A program made the translations under genes and the position numbers. Source: Auriscalpium vulgare (Eukaryota; Basidiomycota; Agaricomycetes; Russulales; Auriscalpiaceae). Taken from it: a DNA stretch of 64,000 bases. How positions within the stretch are numbered: position 1 is the stretch's first letter; each line of letters opens with the position of its first letter. Below, piece after piece: positions 11,914 through 23,573 of the stretch. The stretch spans positions 372,001 through 436,000 of the forward strand of contig JAHBBC010000014.1 of assembly GCA_019915015.1 (NCBI GenBank). Direction: 5' to 3'. The notes under the pieces were generated by a model, which was not told the DNA's origin, searched no databases, and saw nothing but the letters and a program-made list of their open reading frames with translations.

Positions 11914-12420
11914 AATTCACTACATCCTGCAGATATCACTTACTACCGGTGTAGCCCCGAATTCTACTAGCAATTCACTTTATCCTGCTGAAATCACTTA
12001 CGGCCTGTGTAGCCTCGAATTCTACTAGCAATTCACTTTATCCTGCTGAAATCACTTACGGCCCGTGTAGCCTCGAATTCTACTAGCAATTACTTTATCC
12101 TGCTGAAATCACTTACGGACCATGTAGCCGCACTAGCAATTCACTATGTCCTGCTAAAATCACTTACGGACCGTGTAGCCGCACTAGCAATTCACTATGT
12201 CCTGCTAAAATCACTTACGGACCGTGTAGCCGCACTAGCAATTCACTATGTCCTGCTAAAATCACTTACGGACCGTGTAGCCGCACTAGCAATTCACTAT
12301 GTCCTGCTGAAATCACTTACAAGGCTTGTAGTGCGATATTCCACTAGCACTTCACTAGAAATCACCCGCCGGCCCGATATATGCTGCCAGCAAAATCACT
12401 ATAACCTCCAGAAATCACTG
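11914..12420. repeat. Tandem array with 58- and 51-base periods
   Basis: Unit starts (AATTCACT or close) fall at 11914, 11972, 12030, 12088, 12138, 12189, 12240, 12291 and 12349. Spacing is 58 bases for four units, then 50-51 for four, then 58. Each unit carries AAATCACTTACGG and GTGTAGCC words; the shorter units lack the CGAATTCTA segment. Decayed words with CACT and TTGCTAAGTC continue to about 12560, beside KDZ copy B. It may be that element's subterminal repeat zone. There are no unique spacers, so it is not a CRISPR array. Confidence 0.85.
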
Positions 12421-12564
12421 ACTAGCTTAGCCGCCTAGTATATAGCACGTCGAAATCACTTAAGGGCTTTTGCAGAGGCTACTGATCACTTAACAGATTT
12501 ACTACGTGTCTGAAAACATTGCTAAGTCGAGGCTGATATTTACTTGACAGCCTACAGTTTCACT

Positions 12565-13501
12565 ACCGCGGTTCAAAGATGTTGCTAAGTCCCGTACACA
12601 GCTTTCACTTCGGGCTAGAATGCATCGAGTTTTACTTCATCGTGAGCACGCGCAAATATCCAATTTCACTACACTACAGAACAAAAACACCGCCATACAT
12701 GATGTCTATCTGCCACGCCAACACGACTCTCGTCACAGCGCCGTCGCGAGTATGGAGCCCTTGCATCCAAGTCAAAGCAGTCAAAAGTTGTCCTCGGCAT
12801 TGTCCTCGTCGCTCTTCGTACTTGACGCATCGGACTCCTCTGAATCCGAAGGGACTGCAACAGTGGGGAGGGTGAAGGAGGAAGGAAGGGATGCCATGAC
12901 GCCTGTGGGGCCATGAGAGCACGCCGGTGAATCTTCAACCGCGATATTGGAGGCATCATCGTGAGTGCTGACTTCCGTACTGATGTCTGCTCCGGTGTTG
13001 GCGTTGCGGTTGATGTTGGCGTTGCGGTTGACATTGATGTTGCCGTTGATGACGTCGTCATGGTTGATGTTGGCACGGTTGGTGTCGCGGTTCATGTTGA
13101 CGTCCTCACTTGTGTTCGTGCTGCCGGCGGTGGCGGCGTCGATGATGTCGGTGTCAACATCCATCTCCTCCCACACAGCCTTCGAATCGAAGTAGATGGA
13201 GAGGTCAGGGCGGTCGGGAGATGGTGAGGCCCATGGTATAGACAGGCCGTGTATTGCAAGCACTTTTGTCCACTGTTCTCAAAAGGTACAGGCGAAGCTG
13301 GAGTACATAGACGCTTGCCGGGCAGAGTAGGCTGTCAGACCGCGAAGGATATCTGTCGGCCTATTGGGCTGTACTGGGGCACGATCCCACCACCAGTCCG
13401 ACTTCCAGAGAAGGAAGCGGATGGTTTGATGCATTTCCACCTGGAGTAGAATAATCTCCTCTGCCCACCGGCGCACACAGGCACGAGCCTTCATCCATTC
13501 G
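12565..13501 (-). pseudogene. KDZ transposase copy B, 3' segment
   Basis: Minus-strand copy of the C-terminal part of the KDZ transposase found intact in order at 57955-58880. The reading frame at 13263-12781 (MLAIHGLSIPWAS... to the acidic DSEESDASSTKSDEDNAE tail) is nearly identical to the plus copy, including an Asn-rich run of NINVNRNAN-type repeats. The segment ends at 13501 where Gypsy-1 begins; bases 13497-13501 (ATTCG) are the target site. The next part of the gene is at 33449-33919. An in-frame TGA between the HTF-like and EQWTKV residues is shared with copy A. Confidence 0.85.
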
Positions 13502-13690
13502 TGTAAGGCGTGCACCTTCCAGGAAGAATAAGTATAGGGTTAGGGGAAGATAGGGTTATGAGTCAGCGAGGGTCATAGCGGAAGCGAGCCCGAGATGAGG
13601 GGCAGCTTTTTCATACTTGTACTACATCCATCTGAACAGAGACGGATCGTGTGTACTACGTTTGATCTAAGAAGCTACCCCAACGTTACA
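13502..13690 (+). repeat. Gypsy-1 5' LTR
   Basis: 189 bases, TGTAAGGCGTGC at the start and CAACGTTACA at the end. Differs from the 3' LTR at six positions, four of them CpG against TpG or CpA. I could not identify a confident tRNA primer-binding site just inside it, where the sequence is CTTTTTTACACATCC. Confidence 0.93.
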
Positions 13691-14054
13691 CTTTTTTACA
13701 CATCCTTATATCTTTGTTACCAGTTGGATACACACGGACTGTAAGAGTCCAATTACACCGAGCGTCATCCGAAGACGGATGCAAGCATCCACCCCTTATC
13801 CTAACTCGAAAGTACCAAAAGAAGGCCGTACCATATACAATTCGATTAAAGCAGGCTCAGAGAGAGCGCTATCTGTACATACAATACGTATGTCGAACCA
13901 AAAAATCCGCAAAGAGCCTGCAGAGGCGAGCAGGCGTGCAGAGGAGACGCCGGGCCGCCAGGAACCGGACCCCGAAAGGGGAAGTGAAGAGTAGAGACGG
14001 CGCAGCACGAGCAGCGAACAGGACGGAGGGGCTGGAGATCAAGGTGTGGGCGAA

Positions 14055-14595
14055 ATGAGCGCCCCGCAAGATAAAGGTAAGCAGAAGGCAAACCCGCCTG
14101 TGACGCATCCGGAGGTGGAAGGCGAGGATGATGACAAGTCATTTCTGAAGGTGTTAGAGGAGTTCAATCGCACCATCGATGATAACTTAAAGGTTACGAA
14201 TGGGGCGATTGAGATGGCCACAGAGGCCATGAACCGCGCGAATGCGGCGCGTGATAGTACGCAACAGCTGCGAACGCATTGGTCAAGCATACACCGCAAA
14301 CTGCAGAAGTATAGAGGGCTTGAGGCACTCGACGACGAGCGGACCTTAAGCTCAGCCAATCGCGAGAGCACTGAAGATCTGGGAGAGATCCGAGTTAGCG
14401 AACTGAGGCTCGACAGAGAACCCAGATTCAAGTACATGGGTATCACGTACTCGCTAGCAGAGTTAGTCGCACCTCGAGGAGAGGGCGAGTCAGCGGAGAG
14501 CCATGCATATCGCGAGAAAGTCGCGGATGGCTATTACGAATGGAAGAAGTCAGCCAGGGAGAAGTTGCTCTCCGCATACGAGAATTTACTCACGG
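14055..14595 (+). pseudogene. Gypsy-1 gag, N-terminal part cut by LINE
   Basis: The ORF starts MSAPQDKGKQKA and continues with acidic and helical sequence to ENLLT at the LINE junction. Bases 14580-14595 (GAGAATTTACTCACGG) are repeated at 23574-23589, where the same frame resumes with ENLLTEKELEED. The ORF itself runs on into LINE sequence and stops at 14849, so the last 85 codons are not gag. Confidence 0.85.
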
Positions 14596-15387
14596 GGGGG
14601 GACCTTGAACCTGTACCACCACCATGGCAGGTTCTTCCCACGCTCAGACGTGGGGAGGTTGGCTGTCAGACCACCGAACAAGACGACGAGCTCGTCCTCT
14701 CTGGTCCTCACGACAGCCTCAGCTGCACCCGCTGCCCCCCACAAGCCGACCGAAGCACCTCGACGTTATGGGGTACCGTGACGGAGGAGCATCACGACGC
14801 TTTATGTGGCCGTCCACCCACATCACAGCCCACCCGGCGCGTCCCCTAGCAACCCGCCCACCCAGCGTACCCTCCACATAGACCCCGTTGACCACAACGT
14901 CACCATTAATGTACGTAGAGTACATTGCCAACTGAGCATGCCACGGCGCAACGCCCTAAATAGCCTGAACACCAGCGCACAAGCCGAACGACTGACACTC
15001 CACACCGGAGTCAACTGTCCCGCCCCCATGCCGCACCAGCTCGACACCGCCCCACTGCGGTCGCCCGCAGGACCCCCCAGAACTCGATATGCTCCCCTAG
15101 CCCGTCGACACCCACCTCGACAGAAACTCCATCGGCGATCCCGATGGATAAGATACACGCGGAGCAGGCGTGCGCACACACAAAGGACGAACACGCCCAC
15201 TTACCCGAGGAACACGACCTCTTACCAAAACGGATCAAAGGGATCAAGCACAAAGGCAAGCCTCATGGTACCTCCCTATTTAACGGTGTCGCCGCCCCGA
15301 CTCATTTCCCTCGGACTTCCCAGGACGTCTACCATCACAGAGCCACTGCACTAAGCTACCGACAACGTCCCCACGCCCACTCGAATC
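14596..15387 (+). other. LINE 5' leader
   Basis: 792 bases before the first ORF1 methionine. GC-rich with proline-codon-like composition on the plus strand. Overlapping short ORFs occur, but none has a recognisable product. It should contain the internal promoter if the element is full length. Confidence 0.5.
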
Positions 15388-17624
15388 ATGCCAGCCGAAA
15401 ACAACAAAACATCCACGACCGCCCGGAAGGCGAACCTCGATAGCCCACACGCCACTACCGCAGAAGCCAGGCGCGCGTCCAAAGCCCCCATGGACGACAC
15501 TCCAGGTAAGCGCCCACACAACCCCAACCAAACCAAACGCTAACCTTAAAGAACCCCTTCACAAGAACAATCGTACGCTTCTGCCGCCGGAAGAGGCCTC
15601 CGGCGCTCCCAGAGAGGCTCCCGCGCTAGCATGCCGATGGACACTGCGGCCGATAACGCGGTCAAGGAGGACCAGACCGCGGACACGAAGGGCACTAAAG
15701 GCACCCCGGGTGAGCCAACCGAACAACCTGACGCAATAACAAGAAGCTGCTAACACCCGCACCAGATATCGCATCAAGGAACCCCTTCGACATCCTCGAC
15801 GGTGACGAGACCATGTCACCCCTCTCGGACGAGGAGGACGGCGACGCCACGCCCACCCCTAACGACGCGCCTGCCAAAGAGGAGGCCCCCACCCCTAGCG
15901 CCGCGACGCCCGCGCCGGAGCAGACGACCCCCGAGCCGACCCAGGCAGCCCAACAGGACCCCGCAGTAACCAAGGAAGAACCCTCCTCCCTCGACACGCC
16001 GCACGTCAAGGAGGACGTACCTTTCACCCCAGTGCCTAAGACGAAAGGCAAAGGCAAGGGAAAAGCCCGCGCATCCCACCCCAAGACCCCTCCCCCTCCG
16101 TCCCCATCCACGATACCCGACTCTTCCCCCGTCCACGGCTCGTCGGGCACAGCCGACTCACATCGCGCCGGCAGTCGCACCGCCGCCGGCGGCGCCTACC
16201 CGGGCGACTGGGCCGAAGGCGCCTTTGATTTCATCCACGACCTCCAGGGCGAATACGCCTCTACGTACGCGGCACAACCCGCGCCCACCCCCGCCTTCCT
16301 CTTCGCCACCTCAGTTGGCCTGACGCCGGATGGCAAGGTACGCCCCACAGCCTCGATGGAGGAAGTAGAAGATGAAGACGCCGAACCTGCCCGCAAGAGA
16401 CGCCGAGAAGCGTCGGGCTCCTTCGTACGATCGAGCCCCCCGTTGCCAACCCCTACGCGGTTCCGAGCCCGCACCCCTCCCCGCCACGTCCCACGCACTC
16501 AGAAGAAAGCGTATACCCCGAACCCAACGCCAGATGACGGCAACAACCCCGCCCCCGCCCCTGCCGCAGCGAATGCCGCACCAGCCGCCAACAGATCAAC
16601 GGCGAGCAGGCTGAGACAAGCCCTCGTCTGCCCTGCCGCTGTCGCAGGATTGTCCACCGCGCACGCGTCGAACGGCCTCACAATCGCGGACTTCCCCGTC
16701 ATTCACTACACCCACTCCGGCAACCTACTCCAATACGTCGCCATGCACCAAGTCGACCGGTGGGACGAAGAAGAAACACCACACCTCCTCCTCGACATCT
16801 TCGACCAGCAAGCAAAGAACCCGGACGCCCACGCCACAGTAGCTGCGGTCATCTGCAGCAAAATCACGGAGTGGACCGGAGAAGAGGACCCTCACGTCGC
16901 TCCCCCAATCCAGTCGGACGAAGGCGCCGCAGCAAACATCTTCCCATCTGTCTTTTTCGTATCGAACATCTCTGCACGATCACGCGACTTCCTCCTCCGC
17001 CAGCGTATCCTCGACTGCGACAAATTCTCGGCGCACGCAGTCCCACACCGGCTCATATCCCCCGCATACCTCTTCCCACTCGGAGGTTTCACCACCACCA
17101 GCGTGACGAAAGTCGCCGCCATCGTAGCGGACAAGTGGATATCGCAGGAATCGTGCGATGGACTGGGCAAGATCATACAGGACAACGCGAACAAGCCCGT
17201 GCCCCTGACGGACGAGCATGTCCGCCGCTTCATCCAATCGCTACACGTCAAGCGCGTCGACACTAAAGGCCCCGGCGGCGTCCTCATCCCCCGCTTCATA
17301 ATCCTCATCGACCCGACCACCATCCCCGACGACGATTTCTGGTACCTTCTACGCGACCACTTCCTGTCACTCACTTACCAATCGCCGATGGAAGGCACTG
17401 GGACACTTCAACAACCCCTCTACTGCCTCATCTGTCACGGATGCGACCACCCACGGGGCCTCTGCCCATTCCCCAACGTCCCCGGCTGGAAGGGCCCGGA
17501 ACACGACACGCCTAACCGCGGCAACACCAGCAACAACAGCAACGGGCGGGCCCGCGGTCGCGGGGAGGACAATTTCGCCCCACGTGGAGGATTCTTTGGA
17601 GCACGCAGGGGCCGCCGTTTCTAG
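15388..17624 (+). CDS. LINE ORF1, gag-like protein with CCHC knuckle
   Basis: RNA-binding-type ORF1. The uninterrupted part is 15766-17624. Its N-terminus extends to an ATG at 15388 only if two intron-like gaps are removed, 15506-15565 and 15710-15765, both GT-AG with matching phases; the result is 706 residues. If unspliced, the likely start is 15813 (603 residues). The first third is disordered, Pro/Ala/Glu-rich with a KGKGKGKA basic run. The middle contains a folded domain (HYTHSGNLLQYVAMHQVDRW). Near the end is one CCHC knuckle, CLICHGCDHPRGLC, followed by an Arg/Gly-rich tail. No stop or frameshift inside the main block. Confidence 0.78.
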
Positions 17625-18525
17625 GCCCACTAAGTACGGCACACCGAATCACTGAGCGCAGAGACACGACACGACACGACTTACTTAGCACGCACACACC
17701 TTACGACCTTCCCTCCTTCCACGAGCACGTTTATGACACCTCATGACTACCAACGTAACTAAGGCAGCGCGTACATACTCTCATTAATAAAACAGACCCG
17801 CTTATGCCCACGAACTAATGATGACGGACCAAACCGCCGCCACGCCGCCTCCTCGGATGAGCGACGGTAGACTCGAGCGGCGGCAAAGAACGTATGACGG
17901 CGGAGAGTCCCGAGGTGCTCCCAAGCCCGGAAAATAGGACACGAGCCCGCGCCCAAATATACTGACCGGAAACGGGACAGGAAAGCGTGGGTGTCCACTC
18001 ACCAAGATGACTGGCAAAGCGCCACCATAAACGGAGGCCTCTTTAGGTCCTGGGCTAGCCGTGCCGAGAGGCTGAAGTTGTATCAGTACTGCCCCGAGGA
18101 GTTCCGAGACAAGTCGGGGAAAGGAAGCTACGACATGTGCTCACCTTTGGTGGCTAGGTTAAGCCACCCACGCCCGCTGATAGTCGCAGGCGGAGCGAGG
18201 ATGACGACTGCTACTCCCACCCCCCCCCCCCACATCAACACAAGCAGGGTTCAGAAACGGCGTTGGTTCGAGCTTCTCGGACCGCGGAGAGGGGCCATCT
18301 TCGACCGCCGAGATCCCCTCAAATGATGCGGTCCGAGAGAGTGCAGGCGGAGCTGGATCACCAGCACAACGACCTCAGCCCGATCGCGGGCGTCCTCATC
18401 GCCAGGACACGGGAGAACACCCGAATACACTAGGACTTAATAGAGTAGACCGAGCAAAGATAATCAACCGCTCACAAAAGAAAAAGAAAAACGTCAAAGC
18501 GCATGTCAAGATAGCGACACAAAAT
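17625..18525 (+). other. LINE inter-ORF region
   Basis: Non-coding stretch between ORF1 and the first ORF2 methionine. It contains a C10 run near 18221-18230. The ORF2 frame is open upstream of 18526, so ORF2 may begin earlier by a non-standard mechanism. Confidence 0.5.
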
Positions 18526-21500
18526 ATGAACGGACGCACCTTCCAGACAAAATCAGGTCAGACCCGCAGTAAATGGCTGGAAATACACAGGGCCATGAGG
18601 GAATACAAAGTAGGCATCCTAGCGCTACAAGAAACTCACCTGACGGAGGAAGAACTGTCGGATATACAAGTGAAATATGCAAAATCATATGAAATTTTCA
18701 ACTCACACCTGCCAGACAACCCCACAGGTTCCGCCGGGGTAGGTTTTGTCCTGAACAAAGGAATGATCAACACAAACGACGCACACACGACCCCGCTCAT
18801 AGAGGGAAGGGCAGCCCTGCTAGAAATCAAATGGAACGAATCAGAAACCCTGAGAATACTAAACGTGTACGCACCTAACGCACCACGCGAACACCCCGAC
18901 TTCTGGGACGAGCTCGAACTTAGACTCAAAGACCACAACATAACCCAAATTGACTACCTCCTGGGCGACTTTAACCTCGTTGAAGACGCACGAGACTGAG
19001 CCCCGCAACGGCCAGATGATGAACGAGCAGTTGAGGCCCTGCGAGAATTCCGCCAAACGTACGATCTAATTGACGCATGGAGAAACGACAACGAAAAAGA
19101 ACGAGTATTCACGTACCGCCACACCTCGAACCAGAGGAAATCCCGACTCGACCGGATCTACACGACCAAAGAACACAGCAAAAATGCATACGAGTGGGAA
19201 GTGAACACAAAAGTGATATACTCCGACCACGACATGGTGAGCGTCAAGCACTCGCTAAAAAACGCGCCACATATAGGAAAAGGACGATGGACATGGCCGA
19301 TATTCTTGATCGAAGACAAGAAACTCATCAGCTCCATAGTAGAGAAAGGAAGAACCCTGGAAGAGAAACTAAGAGGACCCTTTGCGAACAGGCAGGAAGA
19401 GAACCCACAAGTCCTATGGCAAGATTTCAAAGACGACATAACAAAGGAAGCAAAAAAAGTAGCGAAAGCCGCAGTAAACCGCATCGCGACTAAGCTCAAG
19501 AAACTAAGGGAAGAAGCCCATCGACTGGCGAACGACCCGACCATAGACGATAAGGAGGAAACCAGGAGAGAGGAAGCCCTCATCGTAGAGGAGATCGAGC
19601 ACCTGGAAAAGAAACGCCGCAGCGCGTCAGAACGGAACGCCCAGGCACGATGGCACGTAAAGGGAGAATCAGTAGGAAAATACTGGACGAAGGCAAACAA
19701 GGAACAGAAACCGCGCGACATAATCACGCGGCTACAAATGCCCCATATACCCACTAACCTACCGAGAGCACGCACATACGAAACACACTCGCAGAAAATG
19801 GCCGAGCTAGCAGCGCAGTACCATTCGAACCTGCAAGAAGACGATCAACACATTGAAGGCGAGAACCCGCAAGTGAATATTGATAATGTCGACAGAGTAG
19901 TCGGCACTATTCCACAAGGCCAAAAGCAAAAACCCTACGAAGGAACAACCCTGAAAGATGAAGTAACTGAAGAACAAATCCTAGAAGCACTTAAGTCATC
20001 GAAGAACGGAACTGCGACTGGGCTAGACGGCTGCCCGTATGAAATATGGAAAAAGCTCCTTGAGGAGTACGAATCTGCGGTGAAAGATGAACGACCGGGC
20101 TTCAACATAGGAGCGGCCCTCACCATAGTATTCCAGGACATACAACGATGTGGAATCGACCCACGCACCAAATTCACAGCGGGCTGGATGTGCCCTATAT
20201 ACAAGAAAAAAGATCGGACGGACATAGCCAATTACCGGCCAATCACCCTGCTGAACACAGACTATAAAATACTCACGAAGACCCTAGCAATGCAATTAGC
20301 TCAATGCATCAGTCCACTCATCCACCCAGACCAGGCGGGCTTCGTACCGGGACGCTCAATATCAGACCATGTCCGACTAGCACAGACAATAATTGACTAT
20401 GCGGAGGCGACAGAGCAGGACGGAGTAATCATCACTCTAGATCAAGAAAAAGCATACGATAAGATTAAACACGAATACCTGTGGAAAGTACTTGAAACAT
20501 TCAACCTACCAAACACCTTCATCCGAACAGTGAAATTCATCTACGAACGAGCCTTCACATCTGTAAACATAAACGGGTTCCTCAGCAGCCCATTTCAGGT
20601 AACCCGAGGGGTCAGACAAGGCGACCCACTTTCGTGTCTCCTATTCAACTTGGCAATCGAACCATTAGCGTGCATGTTCCGAGCATCCCCAAATCTCCAA
20701 GGATATAACATACCAGGTCTGATGAAAAAACTGATAATCAACCTTTTCGCCGACGACACTCTACTATACCTCTCAAAGGAAGACCGATACACAGACGTCC
20801 AGCCTATCCTTGACGACTGGTGTGAAGCGTCAGGGGCGCACTTCAACACAGACAAAACTGAATACATACCGATCGGAACTGAGAAACACCGGACCGAGGT
20901 AGTAACAACGAGACGTCTATCTGTGAACGACCACGTTCTACCCGCAGCAGCGCGGATTGCGAAAGATGGTACGGCAGTCCGATACCTAGGAGGGTACGTC
21001 GGCAACGACATAGATGATACAATACCGTGGGGGCCAGTCCTCGACAAAGTGAGCAAGAAACTGAAGCAATGGAGTCACTTCCACCCCTCCCTTCGAGGGA
21101 AGAAAGCAATAGTCCAGATGTTCGTGGGAGGCTGCACACAATACCTCGCAAAGGTGCAAGGCATGCCTAAGCCCGTCGAAAAAGCCCTGGTCAAACTGAT
21201 AAGAAACTTCCTATGGACAGAGGACGTCAAACGCGCACCGATAGAAATATCACACCTATACCAACAGACAGCTAAAGGAGGGCTCAACCTGCTCGATATC
21301 CCATCAAGGAACAAAGCAATCGAGATAACATGGCTGAGAACTTACCTCGATCTCACCGACACACGCCCAACATGGGCCTTCGCGGCCGACGTCCTGATCG
21401 CAAAGATCTCCGAGGCACACAACATCGCAAAGTTGAATACCTTCCTCCAGACATGGTCTGTCCCGACAAGAGGAAAAAACGCCGCAACCCTACCCAAAGG

Positions 21501-23370
21501 GGTGATCAGAATGCTTGACACTGCAAAGACATACAACCTCAACTTTGCATGCCTGAAACTCTCCGACAGCTTGAAACGTCAACTCCCGGCATGGTTCCAC
21601 TTGGGCACAATCAGAGCACGCCCCATAACCGACCGAGCGAAATGCCTCCTCTACACGCACAAAATTAGCCGCGTAATAGATATGGTTAAAACGGCTAAAA
21701 GACTTACCAACCAGGTAAATGGCCGCCCTCACTATGCAAGATCGAACTGTGCCTGCGGCGACTGCGCCACGGACAGAACACGAGGTTGCCCGAACCCTCA
21801 TAAATGTGCGCAAGAAGCTCAGCTGATCCTTGACAAAATGGACGAAAAGACAAACCCGGACCTGGACGACCCTATCGACGGGCTGACCCTTACACGACAT
21901 AGGAAAGCCACGAACCAACAAGCGATAGCAAACAAAGGGGAAGTCCTCTTCGACCCGAGTGTAACGACGAAGACGCTTGAGGATGGCTTCAGAATCTTCA
22001 CGGACCCCGCATGCCTAGCAAGAGTGCCGGCGCTCCGCATAATGGGAGCAAACAGAGGCCGCAATAACCTACGAACCCCAAAGATAGTATACACAGACGG
22101 ATCGTGCACCAACAACGGAAAACTGAACTCACGCTGCGGCAGCGGGGTGTGGTTCGGACACGACCACCCGGACAACCTGGCTCTCCGCATAGGAGGGAAT
22201 GCAGGAACAAATCAGATCGGAGAAATTGCAGCCATAGTAGCCACACTGCAACACACGGACGAGATCGTGCCCCTCAGATTTAGAACCGACTCAGAATCCG
22301 TCATGAAAGGACTCACCGAAAACCTAGAAGATTGGGAAAACCGAGGATGGATCGGTGTAGCGAACGCCGAATATTTCCAAGCCGCAGCATACCAAATGAG
22401 AATCAAATCAGCAGCCGTGACCTTCCAGTGGGTAAAAGGGCACAGCGGAAACGCAGGAAATGATGGTGCCGATGAACAAGCAGACCGAGGTGCACGGAAG
22501 AACAGGCCAGACCGGATCGACCTCTATGTCCCCCCGGAGTGGCGGCTAACAGGCGCCAAACTAGCGACGATCACACAATCAATAGCATACAGAGGAATTC
22601 GACTCAACGAAGAAAAGAAGCACCCCGACGGAAGATCTGGCCCCAGAACACAACTTGAAAGAGCGAGAGACGCGCTTGAAGCCTTCACAGGCTACCAGGA
22701 AACCAATGAGACCCTGTGGAAAGGCATAAACTGTGTCGACATAAGGAAGAACATACAGACCTTCCTATACCGCGCCTACCAACAAAGCTATAAGCTGGGA
22801 GAATTCTGGATACAAACACCAATGAATGAACGAGCGGTCTGCGGAGTGTGTAACGACCCCGTTGAGTCATTAGAACACATATTACTAGAATGCGAGAGCG
22901 ACGCACGAGATATAATTTGGACCATGGCCCGAGACCTCTGGCCGCACGGAGACGACACATGGCCCGACCTTTCACTAGGAATAATCCTAGCCACAGGGAA
23001 TCTGATCATAGAAGACCAACACCCGACGAACGAAGAGAGAGGAAAGAATAGAAGACAAGGACCGACACGCCTGCTTAAGATCCTTATCTCAGAATCAGCC
23101 CATCTAATCTGGGTCCTCCGCTGCGAACGCGCAATAGCCGGCAAGGCACACACACGAGCTGAAATACAGCGCCGCTGGACAAGAAAAATCAACGATAGAA
23201 TCAGCATCGACAGATTCAGCGCGAGACTGACCCCTAGGAAAGGCAAAAAGCAAAAACCGACCTACGAAACGTGGAAAGGCACACTGGATGATGAAGACCA
23301 AGCAGCAGAACTATGGGCGAAAGCCAAAGAGGTTTTAGTGGGTATAAGAAAACCGAGGGTCCCCCCATAG
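18526..23370 (+). pseudogene. LINE ORF2: APE endonuclease, RT, RNase H; one stop codon
   Basis: 1,614 codons in one frame. The APE-type endonuclease opens with ATQNMNGRTF and shows LQETHL, LNVYAPN, GDFNLVEDARD, SRLDRIY and YSDHDMV. The reverse transcriptase has GLDGCPYEIWK, YRPITLLNTDYKI, DQAGFVPGRS, TRGVRQGDPLS and the catalytic FADD near 20750. RNase H follows, with acidic residues in YTDGSC, GEIAA, RTDSES and NDGADEQAD (about 22090-22490). A zinc knuckle, CGVCNDPVESLEHILLEC, lies near the C-terminus. A TGA at 18997-18999 interrupts the frame just after the endonuclease GDFN motif; a C-to-T change in CGA would explain it. Everything else reads through. Confidence 0.92.
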
Positions 23371-23573
23371 ACCGCGGCGGACGGAGTCCCACACTCCCCT
23401 GTGATAGGGCGTGCGTAAGCGCATTTTCTCCTCGGACGGGTCCCCGGACCCACCTTAGCGGATGAGTGGGAGTCGACGGTTGTAGGGGAAGCTGGTTCTT
23501 TATTGCGCTAAGTAACTCCTTTATACCCTAGTTGTCGTACACCTACAAAATCAAATCGCTTGTCCAAAAAAAA

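Larger units (their letters stand above)
14596..23573 (+). mobile_element. Full-length LINE (APE-RT-RNase H type), inserted in Gypsy-1 gag
   Basis: An 8,978-base non-LTR retrotransposon with a 16-base target duplication (14580-14595 and 23574-23589). It starts with a run of G and ends in A8 (23566-23573), as expected for target-primed reverse transcription of a complete, capped RNA. It has a long 5' leader, ORF1 with a zinc knuckle, and ORF2 with endonuclease, reverse transcriptase, RNase H and a C-terminal CCHC knuckle. This organisation fits the Tad1-like/I group. Only one nonsense codon was seen. Removing the element plus one duplication (8,994 bases, a multiple of 3) restores the gag frame. 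Confidence 0.92.

Noticed and set aside
11914..12420. CRISPR-like array
   Set aside because: The whole unit is repeated, with no unique spacers, and the genome is eukaryotic.
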